Shown: one piece after another, positions 1 through 11,200 of the stretch
Layout: each line of letters opens with the position of its first letter
Position numbering within the stretch: position 1 is the stretch's first letter
Made by a program: the position numbers and the translations under genes
Notes under the pieces: generated by a model
What the model was told of the DNA's origin: nothing
Database searches by the model: none
What the model saw: only the letters and a program-made list of their open reading frames with translations
Source of the DNA: Haliotis asinina
Lineage: Eukaryota > Mollusca > Gastropoda > Lepetellida > Haliotidae
DNA length: 64,000 bases
Direction: 5' to 3'
NCBI RefSeq assembly: GCF_037392515.1
Contig: NC_090292.1
Location: 46,799,747 to 46,863,746, forward strand

Positions 1-597
1 ACCAATTGTTCAGGAGACCATTCGTCTTTCTCAAAAGAGTGTCCGATTTGGAAGTACCAGATGGAAATAAACAAACTAAAATTTACTCAAAATATCAGCT
101 TTGCCGAAGCGAAACAACTTGTTCAAAGATGCGATCCACAAGAAACATATGCTTCTAAAACAAAACCATCATCTGAACCATCCTCTAAGGCTTCTACGTC
201 TTCTTCAGCTGCTCAAACAAACTTGACTTGGGTGCACACTGATTCCCCAGAGGTTTTTTCACCCGCTATTTCTACTCAGACCGCTGAGCTACTTCCTCGC
301 ATGTCGCAAAGTCAATCAGGGCCAGCTTCGGATTCATCATCACAGCCACCTGCAAGGTCTCAATCTTTGTCAAATGTCCAACAAATTCCTAAAGGAAAAA
401 CTAAACCTATGCCTGATTCTTCAAAAAAGCAAAGTGGCAGAGCCCCAAAAGGGTCTGAAAACAGAATTAAGCTTTATAATAAATACGGATCACTTGAGGA
501 CATGGACGTGTCCGAAAACGTCCAATCAAGGGCACACAGCTTGTCGCCCTCAAAAAAAGTACGGGGTAGATCCCCAATCAACCCGCCCAAACGATAA
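1..597 (+). CDS. LINE ORF1 (gag-like), C-terminal part
   Basis: Frame 1 is open from the first base to TAA at 595-597. The start is the end of the zinc-knuckle region (Cys, then HSSFSKECPIW), as in the complete ORF1 of copy 2 at 7640-7690. It is followed by a Ser/Gln/Thr-rich linker and a basic C-terminus ending INPPKR. ORF1 proteins of this type bind element RNA and form the ribonucleoprotein particle (family knowledge). The 5' part, with the other knuckles, is beyond the window. The last 28 bases overlap the opening of the ORF2 frame, which lies at -1. Confidence 0.85.
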   Translation, partial: TNCSGDHSSFSKECPIWKYQMEINKLKFTQNISFAEAKQLVQRCDPQETYASKTKPSSEPSSKASTSSSAAQTNLTWVHTDSPEVFSPAISTQTAELLPRMSQSQSGPASDSSSQPPARSQSLSNVQQIPKGKTKPMPDSSKKQSGRAPKGSENRIKLYNKYGSLEDMDVSENVQSRAHSLSPSKKVRGRSPINPPKR

Positions 598-3500
598 TCC
601 ATTGCAAAAATATTGTACAGTGGAACTGTAGAGGCCTAAGGACCAATTTCAACGAGTTACAGCTACTTGTCCAGGATCTTGCACCATCCGCTTTCTGTCT
701 CCAGGAAACCTATCTGAAGGAGACAGACGCTTTTGATCTACGTCAGTTCACTTCATATAATTGTTTTTCACCTCCAGGTGATAGGGCCACTGGAGGGTCT
801 TCAATTCTTGTAAAACAGGATGTTATCCATAGTCCTGTAACACTCACAACTAGTCTCCAAGCTGTTGCAGTGAGACTAACTCTTCACGTTACCTTTACAC
901 TATGCTCTTTATATATTTCACCTTCTTCAGCACTCCAGCAGTCTGATCTTCAAGCTCTCTATGACCAACTTCCTAAACCTTGTATTTTAATGGGTGATCT
1001 CAATGGACATAACCCGATTTGGGGTGGTACAAACACAAACTCTAAAGGTAAAATACTGGAAGATTTTATAGCCAATAATGACTTGTGTATATACAATGAT
1101 GATTCAAGCACTTATCTGCACCCTGCAACTGGCGCCTACTCTTCTCTGGATCTGTCTCTTGCAGACCCTTCTCTACTAAATGAATTTGAGTGGTCAGTCC
1201 ACAATGACCTCTGTGGAAGTGACCACTTTCCAACTATCTTAACAGCAACTAATCCATCTGATTCTCCATCTTATACAAGATGGAATTTTTCCAAGGCAGA
1301 CTGGTCGTTATTTGAAATGTTATGCACATCTAAACTACGGCCGCAGTGTTTCAGTGAAGTAACTGATCCTATTCGGCTTTTTTCTGACACTTTAAATGAA
1401 ATAGCTGATGAGTGTATACCTAGGTCTTCTACTGCTCCACATGTACGGAAACCATGGTTCAATTCCGATTGTAGGCAAGCCAGAAAAGCGAGGAAAAAGG
1501 CGGAAAATTATTTCCGCTATCATCCAACTGTCCACAACTTGAATAAGTTTAAAATCCTCAATGCGAAAGCCCGTCGTACCTTCAAACACAACAAACGGCA
1601 ATCTTGGAGGAACTACGTTTCCAGGATTAATTCGCGCACGCCAATGTCCAAGGTATGGAACATGGTTCAAAGAATTAAAGGTAAAGGTTCTAAATCTTCA
1701 GTTCACCATCTCAAAGATGGTGATAATTTAATTACTGACAAGTCTCATATTGCAAATAAAATTGGCGAAACACTTGCCAAAAATTCTTCATCGGCAAATT
1801 ATGTCCCTGAGTTTCAGAGATATCAGAAACAACAGGAAAAGAAAAAACTTAATTTCGAATCAAATAATGGTGAAGATTATAATGAAGTTTTCTCATTACA
1901 TGAGTTATATACAGCTCTTGACCAAGCTCATGACACTGCAGCAGGTGATGACAATATTCATTATCAGCTACTGAAACATTTGCCTGAACCATGTCTGGTC
2001 ACACTTTTAGATATATTTGACAAAATATGGACGTCTGGAGCATTTCCTCCTTCGTGGCGTAATGCCATTGTAGTCCCAATACCAAAACCTGGCAGGGATC
2101 ATACAGATCCGTCGAATTACAGACCGATATCTCTCACTAGCTGTGTCTGTAAAACCATGGAACGTATGGTGAATAATAGATTAGTTTGGTATCTTGAAAC
2201 CAATAATCTCATTACAAATATTCAGTGTGGTTTCAGGAAAAATCGCAGTACCATTGATCATTTGGTACGCTTAGAATCCTTCGTGAAAAATGCAATCGTA
2301 AATAAACAACATGCTGTATCAATTTTCTTTGATCTTGAGAAAGCTTATGATACGACCTGGAAGCATGGTATTTTGAGGGATTTACATGAATTTGGATTGA
2401 GAGGTCGTTTGCCTCTTTTTATATCAGAGTTTTTAAAAGACAGGCAATTTCAAGTCCGAGTAGGTTCTACCCTGTCTGATCATTATAATCAGGATCAGGG
2501 TGTCCCTCAAGGTAGTATTTTGTCTGTCACTTTGTTTAGTATTAAGATCAACAGTTTATCCAAGGTTTTAAATGATTCAATTGATGGATCATTATTTGTG
2601 GATGATTTTAATATTTCTTGTCGTGGTAAAAATATGCACACTATTGAAAGACAACTGCAGTTATGTTTGAACAAAATAAATAAATGGTGTCTTGAAAATG
2701 GCTTCAAATTTTCTAAATCCAAAACTAATTGCATACATTTTTGTAGAAAATATAAGCCGCATAAGGACCCTGAACTATCTTTAAATGGCACTCCCATCAA
2801 GGTTGTAAAGGAGGCCAAGTTCCTGGGTTTAATTTTCGATTCTCATTTAACCTTCTTGCCACACATTAAATCCCTTAAAGCTAAATGTCTGAAGGCACTA
2901 GATTTGTTAAAGGTTGTTTCAAATTCAAAGTGGGGAGGGGATCAAGTTACCCTCCTTCACTTATACAGATCATTGGTACGATCTAAACTTGATTATGGCT
3001 CCATTGTATATGGTGGAGCCTGTAAAAGCAGCCTCAAACTATTAGATTCTGTCCATCACCAAGGTCTAAGACTTTGTCTTGGATCTTTTAGAACCTCACC
3101 TGTTGCCAGTCTCTATGTTGAGGCTGATGAATCATCTCTTTCACAACGCCGTATAAAATTGTCTTTACAATACATTACTAAACTATATTCTAATAAATCT
3201 AACCCAGCCTATGACTGTGTGTTCAATCCGCTTTATGAAAATTTGTATGACAAGAGGTCTTCTCTTGTTTCACCTCTAGGACACAGAATTAAACCCTTTC
3301 TTTCTTCCGCCAGAATTGAGTTGGAAAACATAGCTCCCTCCCGTCTCCTTTCTTCTCCTCCTTGGCAGTTGGTTAGGCCACAAGTTGACCTAACATTAAC
3401 TTCATTTAAAAAATCAGAAACGAATGAATTACAATATAAACAAGAATATAATCAATTAAAACATAAATATAGCAATTACAAACCCTTATTTACAGATGGA

Positions 3501-4283
3501 TCCAAGGACGGTGGTGCAGTAGCTTGTGCCACTGTCATTGGATCGAGAACAATATCTTCTAGACTTCCCGATAACAGCTCTATTTTTACTGCAGAAGCAA
3601 ACGCCATATTAACTGCTCTTCAATATATTCAAAGACACCCTAAACATAAACAGTATATAATCTATTCAGACTCTCTCTCTTGCCTTCAGGCTATTAAAAA
3701 TATTTCTTGTAAACATCCACTTTTAATAGAAATTATTGAATTGTACAATAATCTTGCTACTGGCCAGTGCGACATTGTTCTTTGTTGGTTACCTAGTCAC
3801 GTTGGCATTTCTGGGAACACAATGGCCGATCTTGCTGCTAAAGCAGCACTCAGCAAATCTGTGACACCACTTCTTATTCCATACTCAGATTATAAAGCTG
3901 CAATAAGATCTTATATCCGTGATCTGATGCAGAAGAAGTGGGACACCCAAGTGGGTATAAATAAATTACATGAAATAAAACCTTATATCGGTTATACTTA
4001 CTTGGGTTGTCAGTCCAGATTTGAGGAGGTCATTATACGACGATGTCGCATTGGCCATACGAGGTATACTCACGAGTATTTATTAAAAGGTGAAGATCCT
4101 CCGTTTTGTATCCCTTGTGATGAAAGAATCACAGTCAAGCATGTCCTGCTTGACTGTGTTGAATACTCTATAACAAGGGATAAATATTTTAATTCACGAA
4201 CTTTGAAGGATCTTTTTAATTCTGTTAGCTCTCATTTAATTATTGCATTTTTAAAAGAATTAGATTTGCTAAATGAATTGTAA
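570..4283 (+). CDS. LINE ORF2: endonuclease-reverse transcriptase-RNase H, intact
   Basis: Frame 3 is open from just after a TAG at 567-569 to TAA at 4281-4283, about 1237 codons. The homology begins near 612 (IVQWNCRGLRTN, the start of an APE-type endonuclease), then GDLNGHNPIWG and SDHFP. RT blocks follow: PIPKPGRDHTDPSNYRPISL, the FDLEKAYDT block, PQGSILS, and the catalytic FVDD at 2595-2606. The C-terminal RNase H keeps all four acidic positions (TDGS near 3490, TAEAN near 3595, SDSL near 3667, MADLAAKAA near 3825). A Cys/His motif (CIPCDERITVKHVLLDC) lies near the end. The first in-frame ATG is only at 870, inside the endonuclease, so the true start is not an ordinary ATG. It should make the protein that nicks target DNA and primes reverse transcription. 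Confidence 0.93.
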   Translation: MPNQPAQTIIHCKNIVQWNCRGLRTNFNELQLLVQDLAPSAFCLQETYLKETDAFDLRQFTSYNCFSPPGDRATGGSSILVKQDVIHSPVTLTTSLQAVAVRLTLHVTFTLCSLYISPSSALQQSDLQALYDQLPKPCILMGDLNGHNPIWGGTNTNSKGKILEDFIANNDLCIYNDDSSTYLHPATGAYSSLDLSLADPSLLNEFEWSVHNDLCGSDHFPTILTATNPSDSPSYTRWNFSKADWSLFEMLCTSKLRPQCFSEVTDPIRLFSDTLNEIADECIPRSSTAPHVRKPWFNSDCRQARKARKKAENYFRYHPTVHNLNKFKILNAKARRTFKHNKRQSWRNYVSRINSRTPMSKVWNMVQRIKGKGSKSSVHHLKDGDNLITDKSHIANKIGETLAKNSSSANYVPEFQRYQKQQEKKKLNFESNNGEDYNEVFSLHELYTALDQAHDTAAGDDNIHYQLLKHLPEPCLVTLLDIFDKIWTSGAFPPSWRNAIVVPIPKPGRDHTDPSNYRPISLTSCVCKTMERMVNNRLVWYLETNNLITNIQCGFRKNRSTIDHLVRLESFVKNAIVNKQHAVSIFFDLEKAYDTTWKHGILRDLHEFGLRGRLPLFISEFLKDRQFQVRVGSTLSDHYNQDQGVPQGSILSVTLFSIKINSLSKVLNDSIDGSLFVDDFNISCRGKNMHTIERQLQLCLNKINKWCLENGFKFSKSKTNCIHFCRKYKPHKDPELSLNGTPIKVVKEAKFLGLIFDSHLTFLPHIKSLKAKCLKALDLLKVVSNSKWGGDQVTLLHLYRSLVRSKLDYGSIVYGGACKSSLKLLDSVHHQGLRLCLGSFRTSPVASLYVEADESSLSQRRIKLSLQYITKLYSNKSNPAYDCVFNPLYENLYDKRSSLVSPLGHRIKPFLSSARIELENIAPSRLLSSPPWQLVRPQVDLTLTSFKKSETNELQYKQEYNQLKHKYSNYKPLFTDGSKDGGAVACATVIGSRTISSRLPDNSSIFTAEANAILTALQYIQRHPKHKQYIIYSDSLSCLQAIKNISCKHPLLIEIIELYNNLATGQCDIVLCWLPSHVGISGNTMADLAAKAALSKSVTPLLIPYSDYKAAIRSYIRDLMQKKWDTQVGINKLHEIKPYIGYTYLGCQSRFEEVIIRRCRIGHTRYTHEYLLKGEDPPFCIPCDERITVKHVLLDCVEYSITRDKYFNSRTLKDLFNSVSSHLIIAFLKELDLLNEL

Positions 4284-4340
4284 ATAGATGAATATTTTAT
4301 ACTTGGAAGTTTGAATTAGTAACTTAGAGTGTTAGTGGCT

Positions 4341-4395
4341 GTATCCTCGAGGGGGGTTAAAGCACTGTAAAATTATTGTCCTCCTGAGAGGATAC
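4341..4395 (+). other. Conserved 3' UTR stem-loop 1 of the LINE
   Basis: GTATCCTC at 4341-4348 can pair with GAGGATAC at 4388-4395, enclosing about 39 nt that include GTAAAATTATTGTCC. Copies 2, 3 and 4 carry the same hairpin with different bases in the stem (see findings). Possibly a recognition site for the element's own reverse transcriptase; the function is inference. Confidence 0.6.
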
Positions 4396-4524
4396 GTAAG
4401 TCCCAAAACATTTGAAGTCAAATTTGATCTTCCATTTTGTCTTAGCCGTAGAATATGTGTCATTTTAATTTGTGGCTAATCTTGCTTACAATCACCATCA
4501 ACTGAGGGGATGATGTAAATCCAG

Positions 4525-4574
4525 CTAGGGACCATGCAGGTAGCAAAAGTACTGTAAGTCCCCATGGCCCCTAG
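4525..4574 (+). other. Conserved 3' UTR stem-loop 2 of the LINE
   Basis: CTAGGGACCATG at 4525-4536 faces CATGGCCCCTAG at 4563-4574 with one mismatch. The same pair of blocks recurs in copies 2, 3 and 4 and in the tail-only copies at 32966 and 41402, mostly pairing. Confidence 0.5.
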
Positions 4575-4837
4575 TATGGTGATCTACCTTCAGTTGTTGG
4601 TGATCTATATAGCCTGTTTTTATATTGTATTGTCTGAATAGGAATATTAGTTTTAACTTTTCACGCTAGTTTTACTTCTTATTGTGATATTCTAGTTGTT
4701 TTACTGTCCTTCGGCGACAGGTTTTTATCATATACATAGATTCCTTTTTTAAGAATGCTCTCGTCACGATATGGCTGCAATACTGCCGATGTGACGTTAA
4801 ATGTTAACTCACTCACTCTCTCTCTCACTCTCTCTCA

Positions 4838-5611
4838 GTTATAACAATTCATGTTAAAGAAGAGGACGCTTCTTTGTTGAACCATGGTCATTGTTCACCT
4901 GTTTATGAGTAATCGTTTATGTTTATTATTTAAGAATAAGTTCATACAGCTGTAACTTGAAAATTTGAAAGTCGGATATCACTGGTACAGAGATACAGCT
5001 GTTAAGAAGAACTATGTAAATGTTTGTAGTACATGTTTGTAATGATAAAGAACCTTGTTAGCAAGGATTGAATTTGACTGTAATCGATAACGGTGACCTA
5101 TGTAGTACTGGTTATATGTTTATACTGTAACTGACAATGGTGTGCTCTCTTTATAAAATATTTTACTCAACGCAAGTGCACTGATTTCTGTGTGTATGGG
5201 ATCGAACAAATATACAGTATCAATAAAACCGTCAGACACTGGAATCCTCATTGTGTATAGATGTGGAGATCCTGATTCTGTGTACGAAGTATTTTGGTAA
5301 TAAACGAAAAACACCCTCAGACTAATGTAACAATATGCCAGAAAACCTCTTTCTTTGTGTGGTAATTGACAATTTGTTACGATAGTTGTAGATTGTGTCT
5401 CTGTATCAGCGGATGTAAGAACATTGGGGGTTTGTTTATACGATGGCTTGTTAAAAATACAAACAAAGTCATGTCCAATCTTAACTTGTAAAACCGAGGA
5501 TTATACGAGGGGCGTCCCAAAAGTAGTTGGTCTCGTCTATGCAATCACAGAATCAACTGTTTCCTACACATCATCTGTCAACCTAAGGCAAACTCATTTT
5601 TGTCGTGTCCC
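4838..5611. other. Intergenic, no gene recognised
   Basis: AT-rich sequence with no convincing coding frame, RNA gene or repeat. A 64-codon open frame on the - strand (5120-5314) has no recognisable homology or splice context strong enough to call. Confidence 0.5.
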
Positions 5612-5800
5612 AGTCTCACGATCAGGTGGTCAGGCTCGGTGACTTGGTTGATACATGTTATCAATTCCCACTTGTGCAGATCGATGCTCATGTTGTTGAT
5701 CACTGGATTGTCTGGTTCAGAGTCGATTTACAGACCGTTGCCACATAGCAGGAATATTGTGAACTGTGGCGTAAAACTAAACTCATTCACTCACTCACCA
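5612..5800 (+). mobile_element. SINE family A copy, 5' truncated
   Basis: Reads in the order GATCAGGTGGTCAGGCTC, GACTTGGTTGA, GATCACTGGATTGTCTGG, TTACAGACC, AGCAGGAATATTG, GCGTAAAACTAAACTCA, then a (CTCA)n tail. This block recurs more than a dozen times in the window. The 5' segment (CCCGTGAAGGTCC onward) seen at 24718 is missing. Confidence 0.85.
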
Positions 5801-5904
5801 CAAATTGTGGCCAAGAACCAACAGCGTGCAAGAATCCCTCATAAGAAGATGTTACAGCTTCAGTATCGATGGGGCTTTTTTTAGTGTTAGCTCCCCGCCC
5901 AACA

Positions 5905-6130
5905 AGAACGGAGATGCTTCAGAGTGCTACAATAGCAAGACTACATGGATGTAATACTCCAGCAAGAAGGACACAGATAGCTACAATAGTTACATACAGT
6001 GTAAAATGCCAGCCTAATTCGGTCCCAAACAGCTATCTGATGCAGAATTGGTCCATGAACTACCGCCTTCTCATATACCTAAGGAAAGTTGTCATATGAT
6101 CGAACTGCGCTGATTTCCATGTTAACCACG
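5905..6130 (+). repeat. Interspersed repeat, partner at 12838-13050
   Basis: Shares long blocks with 12838-13050 in the same orientation, such as AGCAAGAAGGACACAGATAG, AACAGCTATCTGATGCAG, GGTCCATGAACTA and AAGGAAAGTTGTCATATGAT. Two diverged copies of an unclassified repeat that by chance lie on either side of LINE copy 2. Confidence 0.65.
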
Positions 6131-6139
6131 TGCACAAAT

Positions 6140-6373
6140 ATATAAACCTAAAGTGTGCTTCTCACTATATATTAGGTCATCTCTTGTTTTCCCAGAATGA
6201 CCGCATCTGAGGTTTTTGTCTTGGAGGGACAGGTTTTACTTTTCGCTAGAAAAACCAGGTTTTACTTTTCATTAGTAAGACCTCTTAACAGATTTAAACT
6301 TTTCGTTAGTAAGACCGCTTCCCAGGTTTTACTTTTCATAACTTCATACGAACATGAACATTCAGTTGATACA
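6140..6373 (+). repeat. Repeat that received LINE copy 2; partner at 31425-31620 (-)
   Basis: The segment containing GTGCTTCTCACT, TTGGAGGGACAGGTTTTACT and CCCAGGTTTTACTTTTC matches the reverse complement of 31425-31620. Here the block AGGTTTTACTTTTC is expanded to three or four diverged copies. The homology continues after the LINE at 12463, so the LINE split this repeat. Confidence 0.6.
6362..6373 (+). repeat. Left target-site duplication of LINE copy 2
   Basis: TCAGTTGATACA here and again at 12451-12462, directly flanking the element. Confidence 0.85.
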
Positions 6374-6930
6374 GGCACCCGTGGCGAGCCACCTCCTCGT
6401 GGTGGGTGCTGGGTAACGCCAAGAGCTCGCCCACACCCCCGTAGTGGACCCGTGGGGATATTTGGTCCACCAACCCGTTTGCCGTGGGTTGCGGCCCTGT
6501 GTCGGTGGAGGAGGGGATCCTGGTGGTTGAGGGCAATGGGAGCAGGACCAATGTTCCTATTGCTCAACACACCACTTTGGCCCTTACTTCACCTAGACGG
6601 GTGGTAGAACTGGTCCAGTTCTATCAATCGGCTGGTCACGCCAAGCCCTGAGCTACAACTATTTCATGCTCAAAATTTATGAAACTGGTAATTTGATTTT
6701 TCATGCTTGGCTCTTTGGAGATTGTAATTTGAAATTCATCATTTTATATATGTTTTTGCCTAGAGTCGTATGCCCAGAAGGCGGTGGCTCATGGGCCAAT
6801 CTGGTGGAAATATTAATCTTTTTATTTTTCTACTGGAGTATATCATCCGGGTATCCTTGGTACTGCAAGCTGGAGGCCCGCTTGCTTTAGCATTGTCCTT
6901 GTGATACTCCGTGGTGGGTGGGGAGCTCGG
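6374..6930 (+). promoter_or_regulatory. LINE copy 2 5' UTR, probable internal promoter region
   Basis: GC-rich start (6374-6660) quite unlike the AT-rich surroundings, then ordinary sequence up to ORF1. Non-LTR elements of this type transcribe from an internal promoter in the 5' UTR (family knowledge); no specific promoter motif was resolved. Part of it (ACTTCACCTAGACGGGTGG, TCGGCTGGTCACGCCA) is found inverted at 13078-13175. Confidence 0.5.
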
Positions 6931-8241
6931 ATGATGAACCATTTAAAACCAACTATGGCTTACGAAACCCCCATTAAAAAAGCAAAACGTCCACTGGACC
7001 CTGATGAAGATGATAATGAACACAGACCGACCCAGTCAATTGACTACTGGCCACGCTTTATAGTGATCGAGACTCATGATAAGACACCACTAAAGTTGAA
7101 CCCGTTTGCAGTATCGAAGGCTATTCAAGGCATTGCGGGTGATGTCAAAAATGTTAGACGCTTGCGTTCAGGAGCTCTTCTCATTGAATGTAGTAAACGA
7201 CAGCAAGCTACAAACCTGATGACAACTGAAATGTTGGTAGGAATTCCTGTATCAGTCTCAGCTCACAGGACGCTCAACACTAGCAAAGGCATAATTCGAG
7301 ATCGTGATCAGTTGTTTGCGGACATGACGGAATTAGATATTGGGACAGAGATGAAAGATCAAGGTGTCATGCATGTCAAAAGGTTTACAACCCGGAAAAA
7401 TAAAGAAACTGTTCCAAACACATACTTGTTTTCTTTTTCCTCGCCAACTGCACCAAAATCTGTGAAAGCTGGATACTGTAACATCGCTGTTGATACCTAT
7501 GTTCCTAACCCATTAAGGTGTTTTAAGTGCCAAAAATTTGGACATGGAGTGAATAGTTGTACATTGTCTGTCACGTGTGCTCACTGTGGTGAGCAGACAC
7601 ATACAACAGAAGATTGTGCCAACAACTTTAAGAAATGCGTTAACTGCGCCGGAAGTCACTCGTCTTTCTCAAAAGACTGTCCAGTTTGGAAACGGAACAT
7701 GGAAATCAACAAAATCAAATATACTCAAAACATTACCTTTGCAGATGCAAAAAAACTTGTCCAAAGATGAGACTTAACAGAAACTTATGCTTCTGTTACC
7801 CGAACATCGCCTTCGCCAACCGTGAATGTAATCAAGTCTTCTGTTTGCTGTCAAACCAACTTAACATGGATTAATACTGACACTCCTCAGACTTTGCTAC
7901 CTGAATCATCCACTCAAACTGCTGACGTACTTCCGGAGCCCATGGGTGTTCAGGATGTACCTTGTACACAGGAGAAATTATCTCAGACAAATGCAAATCG
8001 GACGTCTCAATCCAATGTGAAAGAAACTGAGAAAAACAAGCTTAAATCTAGATGTGAATCTTCACAAAAGGGTAAAAGTGGAAGAGCCTCAAAGGGGTCT
8101 AGTAACAAAATCCAACTTTTTAATAAGTTCGGATCCTTGGAAGATATGGATGTTTCCGAAAACATCCAAACAAGGGCACATAGCTTGTCGCCCTCCAAAA
8201 GAGTGCGGGGTAGATCCCCAATAAATCCCCCCAAAAGATAG
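6931..8241 (+). pseudogene. LINE copy 2 ORF1 (gag-like) with one internal stop
   Basis: In-frame ATGs lie at 6931, 6934 and 6955; MAYETPIKKAKR from 6955 is a plausible start. The frame encodes an RRM-like region followed by three zinc knuckles: CFKCQKFGHGVNSC, CAHCGEQTHTTEDC and CVNCAGSHSSFSKDC (about 7520-7680). TGA at 7768-7770 replaces the Cys codon TGC of copy 1, and the same frame then continues to TAG at 8239-8241, ending INPPKR as in copy 1. It is therefore a single nonsense mutation rather than a natural end. Role as for ORF1 of copy 1: RNA-binding particle protein. Confidence 0.9.
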
Positions 8242-11200
8242 TTTATTCCACTAATATTGTACAGTGGAACAGCAGAGGACTGAGGACTAATTTACATGAA
8301 TTACAGCTAATAGTCCAACATTTTACACCTTCAGCGTTATGTCTCCAAGAGACATATTTAAAACAAACAGATACATTTGACCTTCGTCATTTTAATACAT
8401 ATCATTGTTTTTCACCTCCGGGTGATAGAGCCACTGGTGGATCATCCATTCTAGTCAGACAAAACATTATTCAAAGCCCTGTATCACTTATTACTAACAT
8501 GCAGGCTGTTGCAGTGAGAATTACTTTACATGTAGCATTTACGCTGTGCTCTCTCTATATTTCGCCGTCTTCAACGTTTGCCAAAACTGATATTCAAGCT
8601 CTATATGATCAGCTCCCGAAGCCCTGTATTATAATGGGAGATTTAAATGGCCACAACCCACTCTGGGGTAGTGTAACTACAAACACTAAAGGGAAATTCT
8701 TGGAGGACTTTTGTTCTGACAATGATTTATGTATTTATAATGATGGTTCCCACACATATTTACACCCTGGTACAGGGACTTATTCTGCTCTCGACTTGTC
8801 ATTGACAAATTCCGAACTATTAAATGAATTCGAATGGTCAGTCCACAATGACCTGTGTGGAAGTGACCATTTTCCTACAATATTAAAAGCTGTAACTCCA
8901 TCAGATGTTCCTCCATCATCAAGGCGGAATTTTAAAAAGGCTAACTGGGCTTTATATCAAACACTGTGTGCTGAAAAACGTAAACCTGAACGTTTTATTG
9001 ACGTTCCCGATGCTGTTAAATCTTTTTCTGATGAATTGAATTCCATAGCTGATGCGTGTATACCAAATTCCTCTGTAGTTCCACACATAGGAAAACCATG
9101 GTTCAACGATGAGTGCAAACAAGCTAGGAAAGCAAGGAAGAAAGCTGAACATTATTTCCGTCGCCATCCTATGGTGCATAATTTAAATAAATTTAAAATT
9201 TTAAATGCTAAAGCACGGCGTACTTTTAAACAAAACAAACGCCAATCTTGGCAAAACTATGTGTCCAAAGTAAATTCTCGGACACCCATGTCCAAGGTAT
9301 GGAACATGGTCCAGAAAATCAAAGGTAAAGGTACTAAATCTACTGTCCATCATCTTAAACATGGAGATCAATTGCTTACTGATAAATCAGATATTGCTAA
9401 TAAACTAGGTGAAACCCTTGCTAAACACTCTTCCTCTTCTAATTATGTACCAAAATTCCAACAATATCAAAAACAAGAAGAAAAGAAAACTATTAATTTC
9501 AATTCTGATAATGGGGAAGATTATAATGAAACGTTTTCTATTCATGAACTCCATACTGCTCTTGATCAAGCTCATGACACTGCTACTGGAGCTGATAACA
9601 TACATTATCAACTCCTGAAGCACTTACCGGAATCCTGCCTAGAAACTCTTCTCAATATTTTTGATGATATATGGACATCGGGTAACTTTCCTGCGTCATG
9701 GCGTGACGCCATAGTAGTACCAATACCTAAACCTGGACGTGATCATACGGATCCGTCCAATTATCGACCTATTTCACTAACTAGCTGTGTTTGCAAGACC
9801 ATGGAACGCATGATAAATAATCGACTTGTTTGGTACTTGGAAACAAATAATCTTATCACAGATATACAATGTGGTTTCCGTAAAAACAGAAGTACTGTCG
9901 ATCACTTAGTGCGTTTAGAATCATTTGTGAAAAACGCACTAATTAATAAACAACATGCTGTGTCTATCTTTTTTGATCTTGAAAAAGCATATGACACAAC
10001 CTGGAAACATGGTATTTTGAGGAATTTACATGACTTTGGTTTGCGAGGTCGTTTGCCTTAATTTATTGCCAACTTTTTAAATGACAGACAATTCCGGGTC
10101 CGTGTGGGTTCTACCCTGTCTGATCATTACAATTAGGATCAGGGTGTTCCACAAGGCAGTGTTTTATCTGTCACTCTTTTTAGCATCAAGATCAACAGTT
10201 TATGGATGGATCGCTTTTCGTGGATGATTTTAATATTTCTTGCCGAGGCAAAAATATGCATACTATTGAACGGCAGCTGCAGTTGTGTTTAAACAAAATA
10301 AATAAATGGTGTCTTGAAAACGGCTTCAAATTTTCGAAGTCCAAAACTAATTGTATACATTTTTGCAGAACATATAAGCCACATAAGGACCCTGAACTAT
10401 ATCTAGATGGCACTCCCATCAAAGTTGTAAAGGGGGCCAAGTTCTTGGGATTAATTTTTGACTCACATTTAACGTTTCTACCACATATCAAATCCCTCAA
10501 AACTAAATGCCTGAAGGCACTTGACTTGTTGAAGGTCGTTTCACATTCTAAATGGGGAGGGGACCAAGCTACCCTCCTGGAACTTTATCGATCACTGATC
10601 AAAACTTGATTATGGCTCCATTGTCTATGGTGGAGCCTGTAAAAGCAACCTGAAACTTTTAGATTCTGTTCACCATCAAGGTCTAAGACTTTGTCTTGGC
10701 TCCTTTCGAACTTCACCTGTTGACAGTCTGTACGTTGAGGCTGATGAGCCATCTCTTGAGCAGCGACGTATCAAATTAGCTTTACAGTATGTAACAAAAT
10801 TATATTCCAGTGAGTCAAACCCTGCATATAACTGTGTTTTCAGTCCTCTGTGTGAGGACTTATACAATATGAAATCTTCGCTTGTACCGCCTCTTGGTTT
10901 AAGAATTAAACCATTTCTTGCTGCTGCCGGCATTGAGCTGGAAAATATAGCTCCTTCCCGTCTTCTCTCTTCTCCTCCTTGGCAGTTGGTTAGGCCCCAA
11001 GTGGACCTAACACTGACCACATTTAAAAAATCAGAAACTAATGAATTACAGTATAAACAAGAATATAATGAATTGAAACATAAATATAGCAGTTATAAAT
11101 CCTTATTTACAGATGGGTCCAAGGACGGTGGCGCAGTAGCTTGTGCCACTGTCATTGGATCCAAAACAATATCTTCTAGATTACCAGACAACAGTTCTAT

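Larger units (their letters stand above)
1..4837 (+). mobile_element. I-group non-LTR retrotransposon (LINE), copy 1, 5' end outside window
   Basis: Contains the end of a gag-like ORF1, a complete ORF2 and a 3' UTR ending in CTCACTCACTCTCTC. The order ORF1, then endonuclease-RT-RNase H, with an RNase H domain and no poly(A) tail but a short tandem-repeat tail, places it with the I-like elements; I cannot assign the exact clade. It is roughly 85% similar by eye to copy 2 (6374-12450). ORF2 has no stop or frameshift, so this is the youngest-looking or best preserved copy here. The 5' junction and target duplication lie outside the window. Confidence 0.93.

Noticed and set aside
570..597. Canonical -1 slippery heptamer for ORF2 of the LINE
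   Set aside because: The overlap CCCGCCCAAACG (copy 1) and CCCCCCAAAAG (copy 2) do not give X-XXY-YYZ in the ORF1 frame.
5120..5314. 64-codon open frame on the - strand as a second exon of the 13.4-kb secreted-protein gene
   Set aside because: No splice acceptor of quality in the right place and no recognisable motif; composition is not clearly coding.
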